Shown: positions 32,274 to 42,793 of the stretch, in pieces
How the letters are laid out: the number at the start of each line of letters is the position of its first letter
Position numbering within the stretch: the stretch's first letter is position 1
Assembly (NCBI GenBank): GCA_021018995.1
Contig: CM037597.1
Location: 7,825,299-7,889,298 of the forward strand
Length of the DNA: 64,000 nucleotides
Direction of reading: 5' to 3'
Source: Chloranthus sessilifolius
Taxonomy: Eukaryota > Streptophyta > Magnoliopsida > Chloranthales > Chloranthaceae
Notes under the pieces: model-generated
Told to the model about the DNA's origin: nothing
Databases searched by the model: none
What the model saw: only the letters and a program-made list of their open reading frames with translations
Made by a program: the position numbers and the translations under genes

Positions 32274-32625
32274 GAGTGAACTGTAAAGGTATAAATTTTA
32301 AAATAAGTATATAAGAGGAAATTTGATACTTGCATTTATAAAGGAGCATATTATGAAATAACATTTGAGGTAATGTGGACATGTGTCAATTGGTAAAAAT
32401 AGACCTTATACGAAGAATTGAGACGTTACAAAATATAAGGAAATAGAAGAATAAAGAGATCTACGGAGAACTGATGGAAAGTACTGAGAAGTTACATGAA
32501 AGAATTGTGGAGTTATGAGAAGCTTAGAAATGTAATTCCTAGAGAAATAGGACCCACAAAGTTGACCCCAAATAAATGAAATAAATTTTGTTAATGACAA
32601 TGACAATGACGACAAAGGTCATAAC

Positions 32626-32963
32626 ATGTTCTGCCACTTGTAAAACTTGGATAAATAAAAGTTGTGTTAGGGCTTAAAAAGTAAAAGTAAGAAGGGAGAC
32701 TTTTATCCTAGCCTTAAAGCTAGGAAACTTAATTCCTTCTTTCTACTTTGGAAATTGGAAGCTTAGAGGGTCCATTATGCTCTCCTTTTTTAAGGTTAAC
32801 CATCATGTGCATTAGCAGTCCACACAGCTCTTTGATTATGTGACGTGCACGGACTTTTATGCATTTGCAGTGGAAGTTCATGTATGTCATCCAGCCTCAC
32901 AGAAGTGTGGAATATCATGTCCACCTATGATAGGACGGACACTCATTATAGACCAACTCCAAA

Positions 32964-33027
<64 letters not shown>

Positions 33028-33030
33028 GGT
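32626..33030. repeat. Intergenic DNA ending in (TA)n-(GA)n
   Basis: No gene seen. A compound microsatellite spans (TA)n 32965-33008 and (GA)n 33008-33028. The IYIYIY and RERERE frames over it are artefacts. Confidence 0.8.
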
Positions 33031-33914
33031 CGGGTATATGCGCTCGGGTGTAAAGATATCTCTATGCCAATTGATATGAGCGCGACGCGTAGCGTCCTTT
33101 TGTGAAGTAATTGGTGGCATTGGAACCACTTTACTAACTAAGATTATACTTTTATAATATTTTAAAAGTTAAATACCCTTACAGCCGTCATTCTTGATTT
33201 TTTTAGAGTCTCTTTTCTGTTTCTTCTTTCCACTTTTTCAAGAAACTGTCCGAGTTACTTTTTCAAGTATATATTTTACTCAAAAAATATGAGCGCCTGA
33301 TAGCGAAGCGCTAACACCTCGACAGCGAAGAGCCAACACCCCAATAACGAGACGCTGGGACCACGGCACCGAGGTCCCAACGTCGGGGTGTCGACGCCTC
33401 TATATCGAGGTGCCGACACTTCGTTAAAATAAAAAAACAGGTGTTGACGCTTCGTTTCAAGGGTGTTGGTGCTTCGATTAAAAAAAAATAAAAATTAGCG
33501 CCCCTAATTTTATCTTTTTTATCAAAGCGTCGACATTTAGATATAGAGGCATTTTTATTTTTTTTATCAAAGCGTCGACACGTAGATATAGAGGCGCCGA
33601 CGCGCCTGCACTTCACTTCAAAGGTGCTAGCGTTTTGCTACCATGCGTTCACATTTTTGGAGTAAAATATACCTAAAAACTAAATTTGACACTTTCATAG
33701 AAAAAGAGAGAAGAAAGATACTTTTAAAAGGCCTCTAAAAAAGTCAAGAATGGCGGTTGAAAGAAAATATAACTTTTAAAATATTTTAAAAGTTTAACCC
33801 TAATTAAAAAAGTGAGCCTCATGCTACCCATCACTTCACAAAAAAGACACACTACGCGTCGCGCCCATATTAATTGATGTAGAGATATCTCTAAGTCCTG
33901 GCACATTTTTCCCG
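33031..33914. mobile_element. Long-TIR foldback element (Mutator-like?), 884 bp
   Basis: The arms at 33031-33300 and 33645-33914 are inverted copies of each other over about 270 bp. Examples are 'gatatctctatgccaattgatatgagcgcgacgcgtag' against the complement of the same text on the right, 'ttttaaaatattttaaaag' and 'attcttgatttttttagag'. The centre (33300-33640) is GC-richer, with repeated 'gaggtgccgac' and 'agcgtcgac' units. It holds no gene; the minus frame at 33311-33616 is translation of these units (repeated SISKCRRFDKK). Very long TIRs suggest a Mutator-type foldback element, but I could not identify a 9-bp TSD. Confidence 0.7.
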
Positions 33915-35734
33915 TTTCCCATATATATATATACGAGAAATTATCATATCATATGACTAGAGTTATGGGAAATAAATTCATGACTCGAGCCCTTATTGGT
34001 TGCACATTATATCAGTAGACTTTGAAAAGTTAATTGAAGTGACGTGCAACCAATAAGGGCTCGAATCATATATTCGTGTAAGTCATTGTTACTTGTCAGG
34101 GGAATAGAGATTTTTCCATAACGAGAATTGCAAATCCCTAAAAGATATTATTGTGATAATTAGGTGCCCATCGATTGGGCCCAACTCATAGTCAAATAAA
34201 AACTTTAGTAAATATATTAATAAAACAATGTGCTTTATTGCCCAATAAGTTCTTTTGCTGATGTTTTGAAACGTCCACAAAATGTCAAAGTACAAATTCA
34301 ATTAAATTTTTTTTTTAAATATATGCTTAAAGTCTAAAAGCTCCAAAGCCAATATTCTTTTGGCATTCATGATTTAATTTTAGGAACAAATAATAAAAGA
34401 TTGATGGAACTTCACCTGCATCATAAGATGGGGCAAAGCATGGCCTAGATTTTGATCCTGTGGTAATCTCGGGGTGTGTTGGGTCCGCTCTCCTTTAGTG
34501 GACACTTGCTCTTCGTCAAAGCAGGTTTTATCCGGCATTGGTGGAAAGCTATGTTTATTACTTAAAACAGCTCCTCACCAGAGTAAAAGGGGCATAGAGC
34601 TGTAATAACAAATGTGGTTATATCCCCTTGCAGGAGCCAAAGAGCCTCTTTGGCACGAGAGAGCTCACAACCCGAAAGCTTTGGGCTAGACCCAAATGGG
34701 CCACACAACAGTTATCTGGACCAATTTACACCCTACCCGTCACTAGTGCTGTCAATGGATCAGAATCGCCTAGTGAGGACCCCACCAAACCGACAGTCCG
34801 ACCTAGTTCGAAAACCGGGTCACATCAAATCCAATTTGGCAACCATAATGTCTCTCACTAGGGTCATCAATCAGGTCAGCCTGGGTTTCGCAAAACTCCA
34901 TATATATATATGGATTTTTGCGAAACCATAAAAAGTGGAAATTTTAAACTGTGATTGATTTTACCATTTTCTTTCTTCTTTTTCTAAAGCAAAACAGGTT
35001 AGCAGATTAGGAGGACTAGTGCTGATTAGAAATGAGTGAAAAAATAGGACTCACAAAGCCGACCCCAAATAGATGGGATAGGTTATGATGATGAGGTCAC
35101 CACATTATGACACGTGGCACTATTTTTCAATGTATGCTACTTGATGCATGCTTGGATTTGCAGTGTTGAAGATTTGATTGAAAAAATATCTCTTCGGTGG
35201 TTGACCAACCAGTCAAACTTGTCGAAAATGAACAGCTACCATGTAAGTTTCAGAATCTATTTTAGCAAATTCATTTTAAAGGTGTTTGACTAGGCGGTTA
35301 CCATAGTGATATTTTTTTATGCAATCTTCAACACCACAGGGCTAAGCTCATGGTCTTCACATCAAGTGCCACACTTCATGAAAAATAATGCTTCTTGTCC
35401 TAATCTGGTGACCTGTTTCCCTTTTTTACAAAGAAAAAAGGGAGTCCTTAATAACCAAATTATCAGTGTTTCGCGCGAAGAAAAGTCTTTAACAATCAGC
35501 ATATCAAAAAATAAAGGTTTTCTTTGTTCATAAAATAGATGATGATGCTACAATGATCTTTGACCAAAAGGGTCAAAGATCGTCCAAAGAACTCGAAGTT
35601 GTGATCTTTGACCAAAAGGATCTCACTGCCACGTGACATTTGGCGTGAGACTGGAACATCCATGTGATCACAGTTGATTGGCTAGAAAACACCAACAAAA
35701 ATTTTACATGCTGTTAAAAGTACAAGACTAGCCC
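33915..35734. other. Intergenic DNA with an RTE LINE 3' tail, no gene seen
   Basis: At 35030-35095 'aggactcacaaagccgaccccaaatagatggga' followed by 'atgatgatgag' is the typical 3' end of an RTE-type LINE (+). At 34480-34640 there is a 'gctct/agagc'-rich stretch like the MITE at 20608. At about 33960-34075 'gactcgagcccttattggttgcac' and its complement form an inverted repeat. No supported gene. Confidence 0.45.
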
Positions 35735-35738
35735 TTAC

Positions 35739-35947
35739 CTGTTGGATAGTAAACCTTCATCTGATGTGGACTGCTCCATGGAAGCTTCGGTGGTGGTTCT
35801 GGCTTTCTTTGGAGGTGGGCCAGCGGAGACTTTGACCTTGGCCGGTCTTAGAAGCTGACCCCGGAGAATAAACCCACGGCGGACCTCCTGAATTATAATG
35901 CCTTCCTTGAACTCCTGAGACTCTTCACGTGCAATGGCCTCATGAAG
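35739..35947 (-). CDS. Exon for the C-terminus of a chloroplast-type GrpE co-chaperone (partial gene)
   Basis: The minus-strand frame reads [16 protein letters not shown], then a [20 protein letters not shown] strand region and [13 protein letters not shown]. This is the C-terminal beta-domain signature of GrpE, the nucleotide exchange factor for Hsp70, in the wording typical of plastid GrpE (the Arabidopsis EMB1241 type). On the right, a pyrimidine tract ends in AG at 35948-35949, just before the LHEAI codons, giving a phase-0 exon start. On the left, a perfect CAG|GTAAGG donor lies at 35738. If spliced there, a short last exon is needed; if not, the frame stops at once in TAA (35735). A normal protein would carry a coiled-coil half upstream, which I cannot find between here and the retrotransposon at 36915. 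It is either the tail of a gene with very large introns or a gene fragment. The intact motif and splice sites argue it is not very old. Confidence 0.65.
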
Positions 35948-35949
35948 CT

Positions 35950-36127
35950 TCATCAGAACAGAGGAAAAGAGAGTTACTAAGACAGTATCTGAATAGAGAC
36001 ACTTAAACAAAAAGATTTCAAGATGTCAGAATTACAATTAACTTCAAAGATCGAATAGGGCACTAATAATGATGGTTTCAGAATTATGATGTGCAGATTA
36101 CATAAAAGAAAAATCACAAAACAAAGG

Positions 36128-36203
<76 letters not shown>

Positions 36204-36909
36204 TAACTTAATTAACCGAACCGACTGAACTGCGGACGGGTTTCACGGCACAGTAGGGGGCCCAGAAAATTGAGTAACTCTGATTTCAACAATATCAGAA
36301 CTCCATTTTTGTCAGGTCATCGTCCTCCCTCTGAAAGGGACTATATGCCATTTCGTGGTAAAACCATGACTCCCACTATCACAACTATTTGTATTGAAAT
36401 GCTAGGAATGAGCCCTTCAGCTTTCAACTCATTCATTCCAGTTGTCATTTAATGCCCTTAGGCACTGATCAGAAGTCTGATTTGAACAGAGGTAGCTTCA
36501 TATTCCTTAACCATCACTATAGAACGTTAGGTATTAGTTATTTTATTTCAGTCAAACTGTAAACAGAGAAGTGTTGGTCATTCAAAAAATAAGGTCGGTG
36601 GGAAATTGAGAGGCTACATAGTTAAACGCTTTCCATAGGTTTCTTTATGTTGAATGCCGATACACAATTAGCAAGGAGCATTCTCTATCTTACTTTACTT
36701 CGGACGGATTGTGATGTATATGTAATAATTTTGGGGGTGTACATAGAAATATATGCACGTAATGTAAAAGCTAGTGAGGTCCCTCTTCTCACTAACCTTC
36801 CCATTCATCTCCTCATTCCCTATTCTTCTCTTTTCTACATTCACTAACCTTCAACCTAAAACCAGTTACCTAATCCTAATACCACCTACCTAACCCAAAA
36901 ACCACTTAC
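35950..36909. other. Intronic or intergenic DNA with a (TA)n run
   Basis: No other GrpE exon or gene is recognised. A (TA)n run of about 70 bp lies at 36130-36200. The frames at 36270-36452 and 36647-36847 have no domain. Confidence 0.4.
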
Positions 36910-36914
36910 CTATG

Positions 36915-38172
36915 TGATGCGGAAACTGACACAATGCAAATGCTAGAGCTGAGATTAATAGAAAATTAATATAAGCAATTAAAATATGAATTTCCCTAAC
37001 AGTTTACCACAGAAAATAGCAAAAGTTTCAATTAAATGATTTAAATCTAACCCGGATTAGTGTTACTTTCGCGTACGTTCCCTATCAGATCTAGAAGATT
37101 AGGATTCTTAGCGAACGGCTAGATCTCCAACAGTTTTAGGGTTTCGAACGAACTCACAAGTGGATAGGTTAGGTTTAAACACTTACACAACTCGTAGATC
37201 CAGGAAGCAGAAAGGAGATAAACGTTGGACTCGCACCAAACCGCTCGTGAAACGAAGAATCGCTCTTCGGTTGAGAGAATCACACCCTCACAGAAAACTT
37301 TATCAAAAACTCTCAAAGTTTTGCAAAAAACAATAATATATTAACCATCAATAAAATAAATGTGTTTTTACAAGCCTTTGAGTAGGTAAAGCAAACCCTA
37401 ACTTGAAATTAAAGAGTCCTAAAAACTTAAAGGGAGCCATTACTTGCACATAGATTTCAAGTGGTTACACCGAAGTTAAAGAAAGATTTTATATTTTAGG
37501 GACATGTGACATGTGAAAACACAATCCGGGCCGTCTGATTTAAAGTTCATGATCTATAGATCCTTAGTGGATAAGATTGGAGCAAAACACGATATTTATC
37601 ATATGATCTATTATTGTCAACCGTTGAATCAAATAATAGCCTTTGACTATATTTAATCACACGATAAATATTATATTTCGTGCTAATCTTTTGCACTTAA
37701 TATCTTTAAATGACAGACTCCAAATTCAACGGTTTAGATGGTGTTTTCATATAGTAGATGTCGCCAAACTTGTAGGTCTTTGATTTAAACTCAATGCAAG
37801 GGCCAAGTTTCTGAGTGCAAGTAATGACTCCCAAACTTAAAACGCTGAAATAACAAGTTTTGCCAAAGATACCCAAAAATCCGTAGTTTGGCGGACCTGT
37901 TTCACGGACGATCGATCGATCGAATGTTTAGAATCAATCGATTGACTGATAAAGAACAAATTCTTCTTGCGAGCCTATTTACAATCGATCGATCGACTAA
38001 TAAAGAATAAGTTTGTCAGAAGAACCTGTTCACAATCGATCGATCGAATGTTTAGGGCCGATCGACTAAAGTAAAGTTCATATATATATCTGTGCGTTTC
38101 TTCTTCCGGAACACATTCTTCTTTCGTCTTCGATAGGTTATGAGCGGCTAGTTGAATCGGATGTCCCCATCA
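36915..38172 (-). repeat. 3' LTR of the chromovirus (left side), 1,258 bp
   Basis: Matches 42794-43956 along its length except for private insertions. It contains a 401-bp MITE (37432-37832) and lacks about 54 bp present in the other LTR after 'cacaagtgg', where AGTGG repeats bound the missing piece, suggesting a deletion by short-repeat recombination. It carries an array of ATCGATCGATCGA motifs (about 37908-38060). Confidence 0.9.
37432..37832. mobile_element. Mutator-like MITE inside the 3' LTR, 401 bp, 9-bp TSD
   Basis: Ends GGGAGCCATTACTTGCAC and (complement) GGGAGTCATTACTTGCAC. Flanked by exact AAACTTAAA at 37423-37431 and 37833-37841. The other LTR holds the empty site ('aaaacttaaaacattg'), which proves insertion after the retrotransposon. 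A 9-bp TSD is typical of Mutator elements. The blocks at 16690-16900 and 25040-25130 look like older relatives. Confidence 0.9.
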
Positions 38173-41100
38173 ATTCTCCCCGGGTTAGAAGGTTCATCCC
38201 CGATGAATATTGGTGGTGATAGAGTTCGAGGAGATCCAGATCAATTTGTTGAAATTCTTCCCTTGTTATACACATGTTCTCCGAATCAGTTTTATTTTTC
38301 CACTTGACAAGGTACTTCTGAAGTTCCTCTTGGCTAGTGGACACAATCTAATCCTCCAAAATATCTTCAATGATCTCATGAGATGGTCGTGTGAGTGGAG
38401 GTAATGGAATGGGGAAGGAAATAGGGGTAACATCAGATGTGAAAGGTTCAAACGGGTTGGGTGGCATATGTAAATGGTCATGGAACAACACCACGAGCTT
38501 GTAACTTCTTAGCAACCCCTTGAGGGAAGCGCTCAGGTCTATTCCGAACCACCACAAAATCATTCTCTTGAAACTCTTTGAACCTTCTATGACAATCTGC
38601 ATAAATTTTTATATTTTTCAATGTCCACATTATTTGTCTTTTAATCTCAGCATAAAGTTCATGAATGCGATGTGCAAATGTAGATGTTGACTTTGACGAC
38701 CTTTGATGAACTGACATCGGGATTATATCTATAGGCGTCCTAGGTTTGTAGCCATGCACAATTTGAAACGAACTCATACTTGTGGTCCTATTAACCGAAT
38801 TATTATATGTAAACTCTGCGGCAGGTAAGATAGAATCCCAACTCTTAACATGCTCACCTACAAGACAACTTAAGAGATTGCCTAAACTTCGATTCACTAC
38901 CTTAGTTTGCCCATCTGTTTGGGGGTGATATGTTGACGAAAACTAAAGTCTAGTCCTCATATTATGCCACAATGACTTCCAAAAATAACTAGCAAACTTG
39001 ACATCTCTATCCGACATTATGGTTTTAGGCAAACCATGCAGGTGAATAACCTCATCAAAGAAAAGAGTGGCAATGTTGCATTTGAGGTCTTCGCACACGC
39101 GATGAAATGGGCCATTTTTTATAAACGGTCCACGACCACAAACACCGAATCGTGCTTGCGGAGGGTCATAGGAAGGCCTAGCACAAAGTCCATAGAAAGG
39201 TCTTGCCACGGAGTGTGCGGCACAGGTAAAGGTGTGTATAACCTGGTGTTTTGCCTCCTTTATTTTGCCAGTTGGCAAACACGACACTAGTTGATGATTT
39301 TGACAACATCTCAGGTGAGATTGGGCCAATAAAATCGATCTCCCAACAATGCAACAATCTTATTACGACCAAAGTGGTCGACAACCCCTCTAGTGTGTAA
39401 TTCCCAAATAAGAAAATCTCGAAGAGAAGTGCGAAGAATACACAAGCAGTGTTTTAGGAACAAATACCCATCCTGTAGGCTATACTTACTCTCTCTCGCA
39501 GATTGTTCCCTTAGAAGTGAGGTGTACTCTCCTCCAAAATATGGACACGTAGGATAATCATCTACAAGACGATCGAATCCAGTTACCTCAACACTCAATG
39601 AGTGTAACGTTGCCACTCTATGGCTAAGCGCATCAGCAGCTCTATTCTCTATCGCAGCTCTATGTTTCAGCACAAAGGTAAACCCTTGCAGTTGTTCAAC
39701 GCATTTCACATGTTGCGGGTTTAACTTCTTTTGAGAACTCAAAAATCGTACGGCCTCATAATCCGAGAACAGAACAAATTCTTGCAATAGCAAGTAGGAT
39801 TTCTAATATTTGAGAGATTGCACTACAGCATAGAACTCCTTATCGTAGGTAGAATATTTTTGCCTAACCTCATTTAACTTCTCACTGAAAAAAGCTATCG
39901 GTGACCCTCTTGGCTTAATACTCCCCCAATACCTACGTTTGATGCGTCACACACTACCTCAAAGACTTTAGAAAAGTCTGGGAGATGCATGGTAGGAGCT
40001 TCCGTCATCCGGGACTTAATCTCCTTAAAGACTTTTGCCGCAACAAGTGTCCATTTAAACTCCCATTTTTTTATGCAATTGGTGATAGGGGTCGTTACCG
40101 TACTAAAATTACGGATGAACCGCCTATAGAAAGTGGCTAACCCATGGAAGCTACAGACTTCATGAATGTTCTTTGGTTCAGGCCACTCCATGATAGCCTT
40201 GACCTTTTCCGGATCCGCAATCATTCCTTCAGAGGTTGCGACAAACCCTAAGAAGACAATGGTCTTCGACATGAAAGTGCACTTCTTTAGGTTCACGTAT
40301 AACTTTTCTCCTCTCAGAGTCATACAAACTTGTCTTAAGTGGTTTAAGTGTTGTTCTTTGTCATTGTTATAAATAAGGATGTCATCGAAATAAACCACAA
40401 GGAACTTGCCCATGAAAGGCCTCAACACCTGTTTCATGATTTGCATAAATGTGCTCGGGGCATTGGAAAAAGCCCGAAAGGCATGACTAACCAATCATAT
40501 AAACCATCTTTGATTTTAAATGCAATTTCCATCCATCCCTGGGACGAACTCAGATTTGATGGTATCCACTCTTCAAATCGATCTTCGAAAATATAGTGGC
40601 ACCAACCATCACGTCCAACATGTTGTCCAGTCTCAATATAGGGAACCGATACTTGATCATGATTTTATTAATGATGCGGTTATCAATACACATCCTCCAA
40701 GATCCATCTTTCTTGGGTGTGAGCAGCGCTGGCACGGCACATGGGCTCACTCTCCTTAATGAATCCCTTCTAGAGAAGTTCATCAACTAACCTTTTATCT
40801 CTGAATGTTCGAATGGATTCATGCAATAATGGGGCAAGTTAGGTAGAGTAGATCCAGGAACGAAGTCAATGGCGTGTTGGATGTCCCGTAAAGGTGGTAA
40901 TTCAGTCAGAAGGTCTTTGGGAAAGACATCCCGAAATTCACTCATTGTGGGTTCAACCTCCTTTGAAAATTCAACACTTGACTCTTTGGATGACTCCATT
41001 GTAACAAGGACATAGACAATGTCCTCGGGCTTTGCACCTCGTTCAAACTCTAAAGGGCTATCGATGTGAACGGCCTTAGATGTCTTCTCTCTCTTAATTA

Positions 41101-41551
41101 GGCCTTCATCATTTGACTTGTTCGTTTTCACAGTAGGTGCTCTAGGATTTATCTTTATTTTATTTTCGTTGTGCATGAAAGAGCACACGCCCGAACAATG
41201 TAACGTCCATATCATACACCATGACCTCCCAAGGATGATATGTCCCACATCCATCGGCATGACATCGCACCATAAGGTATCCTTATACGAGCCGAATTGT
41301 ATAGGAACTTGACACCTTCATGAAACTGGAATTGATGATGAATCGACCCAAGCAATTTTATAGGGTTGCGGGTGAGCTACGGGTGTAAGTCCTAAGCAAG
41401 AAATAGTACTTTCGGAAACAACATTGGTACAGCTTCCACTATCGACTATGATTCTATAGGCTTTCCCACCACACTTGGCTATGGTATAAAAGATGTTATC
41501 CCGCCACCAATCATCACTCTCCTTAGATTGGGCTAGAGCACATCTAACCAC
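38138..41551 (-). pseudogene. Chromovirus pol remnant: protease, RT, RNase H, integrase, chromodomain
   Basis: Read right to left. The protease has VDSGSCTNVVS (about 41430) with its catalytic Asp. The linker holds DVGHIILGRSW (41250) and DVFPKDLLTELPPLRDIQH (about 40900). RT has [18 protein letters not shown] (about 40705), [12 protein letters not shown], then [12 protein letters not shown] (about 40395) with the catalytic Asp pair. RNase H starts at [19 protein letters not shown] (about 39930) and continues to ENRAADALSHR. Integrase has an HFGRNK...FYWPNL region (39345), a [15 protein letters not shown] stretch (38990) and EFTYNNSVNR (38810). A chromodomain-like QKYLVKWKNKT...LDLLELY closes the frame (38320-38230), and the frame runs about 35 bp into the LTR. 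The pieces lie in several frames with stops, and parts of the integrase catalytic core are damaged. It cannot make a working polyprotein as read. Confidence 0.85.
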
Positions 41552-41557
41552 AAGAGC

Positions 41558-42711
41558 CTACGAAGTATTACCCTCCTCAACGGGGTAGGAGACTTCCCTA
41601 AGACAAGCCACAATCCATTCCCCTGCAAGATCTTCCTCATCACTAGGGAACGATTCAGGCTCATAAACTTCTTCTCCCTTATCTTGCTCATTCTCAATGT
41701 CCTTGGTTATGAACAAATTTCGAGAGGAACATTGTGCTGCAAAATGTCCGAAGCCATGACACTTGTAACACTTGATTTGGCCACCACTCTTGGGGCCTTC
41801 AAGCATAGGACCTTTACCCTTATCAACTTTGGTTATTGGTGTAGCAACTGAGTTGGACCTAGCTGACGGGGTATTGATGTTGGGTTTTGACTCAGGATAG
41901 TTAGACCTATAACTAGACCCACTAGTATCGAAACATTTGGTTTGAGGGGTCTTGAGGCACTGCTCTAACTCTTTGACTCTAGAGAAACACTCTGCTAAAT
42001 CGGTAACGGGATATGGAATGAGTTCCCTTTGTAGTTCTAGGTGAAGGCCCATCTGAAATCGGGATAAGGTAACTCTTTCTGATTCATTTACATTGGCCTA
42101 GAACATTAAGTCTTCAAACTTATCAATGTACTTTGTGACCGGTGAATTCCCTTGGCGTAGTGATTACCACTGATCAAGAAGACGCTCATCATAGGAAAAA
42201 GGAGCATACTTCTCGTTCATTTGGATCTTCATATCATCCCAAATAAGAAGACTCTGGGACTGCCTACGACGCTCTATCCCCATCCAGTAAAGCCTAGCTT
42301 GACCTTGGCAAACCGGACTTTACGCTCCTCAAACATGGAATACCACTCGAAGTAGTTTTCCATGCCAGTTACCCACTCGAGATAGACTTTAGGTTGTCTT
42401 TTCCAATCAAAATTAGAAGCGTCCATTTTAACGGACTTCATGATTTTTTCGTCCTAATTGGTTTGGAGATCACGCCAGCAGGACCATCTCTCCTACGATC
42501 ATTAACGTGGACTCAAAAATGATTCTCAGTGATGATCTCATTCAACTCTTCAACACGGGGTCACCAAAGTCTCATGTCGAGATTGTTGATTACGCAATTG
42601 GTTTTGCAATTGATTGTGGTGATCAGTCATCTAGGCTTGGAGATCGGCTTGACTCGCAGTCAACTTAGACGCAAGTTCCCTAATGAGGGCTTCTATCTTA
42701 TCGGGATCCAT
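41558..42711 (-). pseudogene. Chromovirus gag remnant with CCHC zinc knuckle
   Basis: The likely start is ATG at 42711 (MDPDKIEALIRELASKL). A middle region, broken by stops and shifts, keeps PKVYLEWVTGMENYFEWY. The last open part (42052-41558) has GLHLELQRELIPYPV and a zinc knuckle CYKCHGFGHFAAQC (C-x2-C-x4-H-x4-C, about 41774-41733), which binds the element's RNA in intact relatives. An acidic stretch follows before the protease. Confidence 0.8.
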
Positions 42712-42778
42712 TACTATGCAAGGAAACAATATGAACCCTAGAACCTATATGAATATTGACTATCCTAAACTGACAAAT

Positions 42779-42789
42779 CTCTGATACCA
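42779..42789 (-). other. Primer-binding site, initiator tRNA-Met type
   Basis: On the minus strand TGGTATCAGAG begins five bases after the LTR end, the standard site to which the 3' end of plant initiator tRNA-Met pairs to prime reverse transcription. Confidence 0.85.
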
Positions 42790-42793
42790 AATC

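Larger units (their letters stand above)
31135..32625 (+). pseudogene. RTE-type LINE remnant (reverse transcriptase to 3' end), broken
   Basis: Pieces of an RTE-clade LINE polyprotein appear in order. SVRTTC...GLYLFALIMDVF is at about 31155-31235. A FADDVVLI box with the two catalytic aspartates is at about 31466-31490. A KSLRVQRLEN segment is at about 31645, and NKYIRGNLILAFIKEHIMK with a CGHV motif at about 32300-32390. The 3' tail 'ggacccacaaagttgaccccaaataaatg' (about 32550-32580) is followed by 'aatgac' repeats. These are separated by stops, frameshifts and at least two later insertions (31500-31632, 32070-32273). About 31240-31450 does not read as LINE and may be another insertion. Confidence 0.6.

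Noticed and set aside
33311..33616. 101-codon minus-strand frame with repeated CRRFDKK
   Set aside because: It lies in the repeated core of the foldback element; the protein repeats just reflect DNA repeats.
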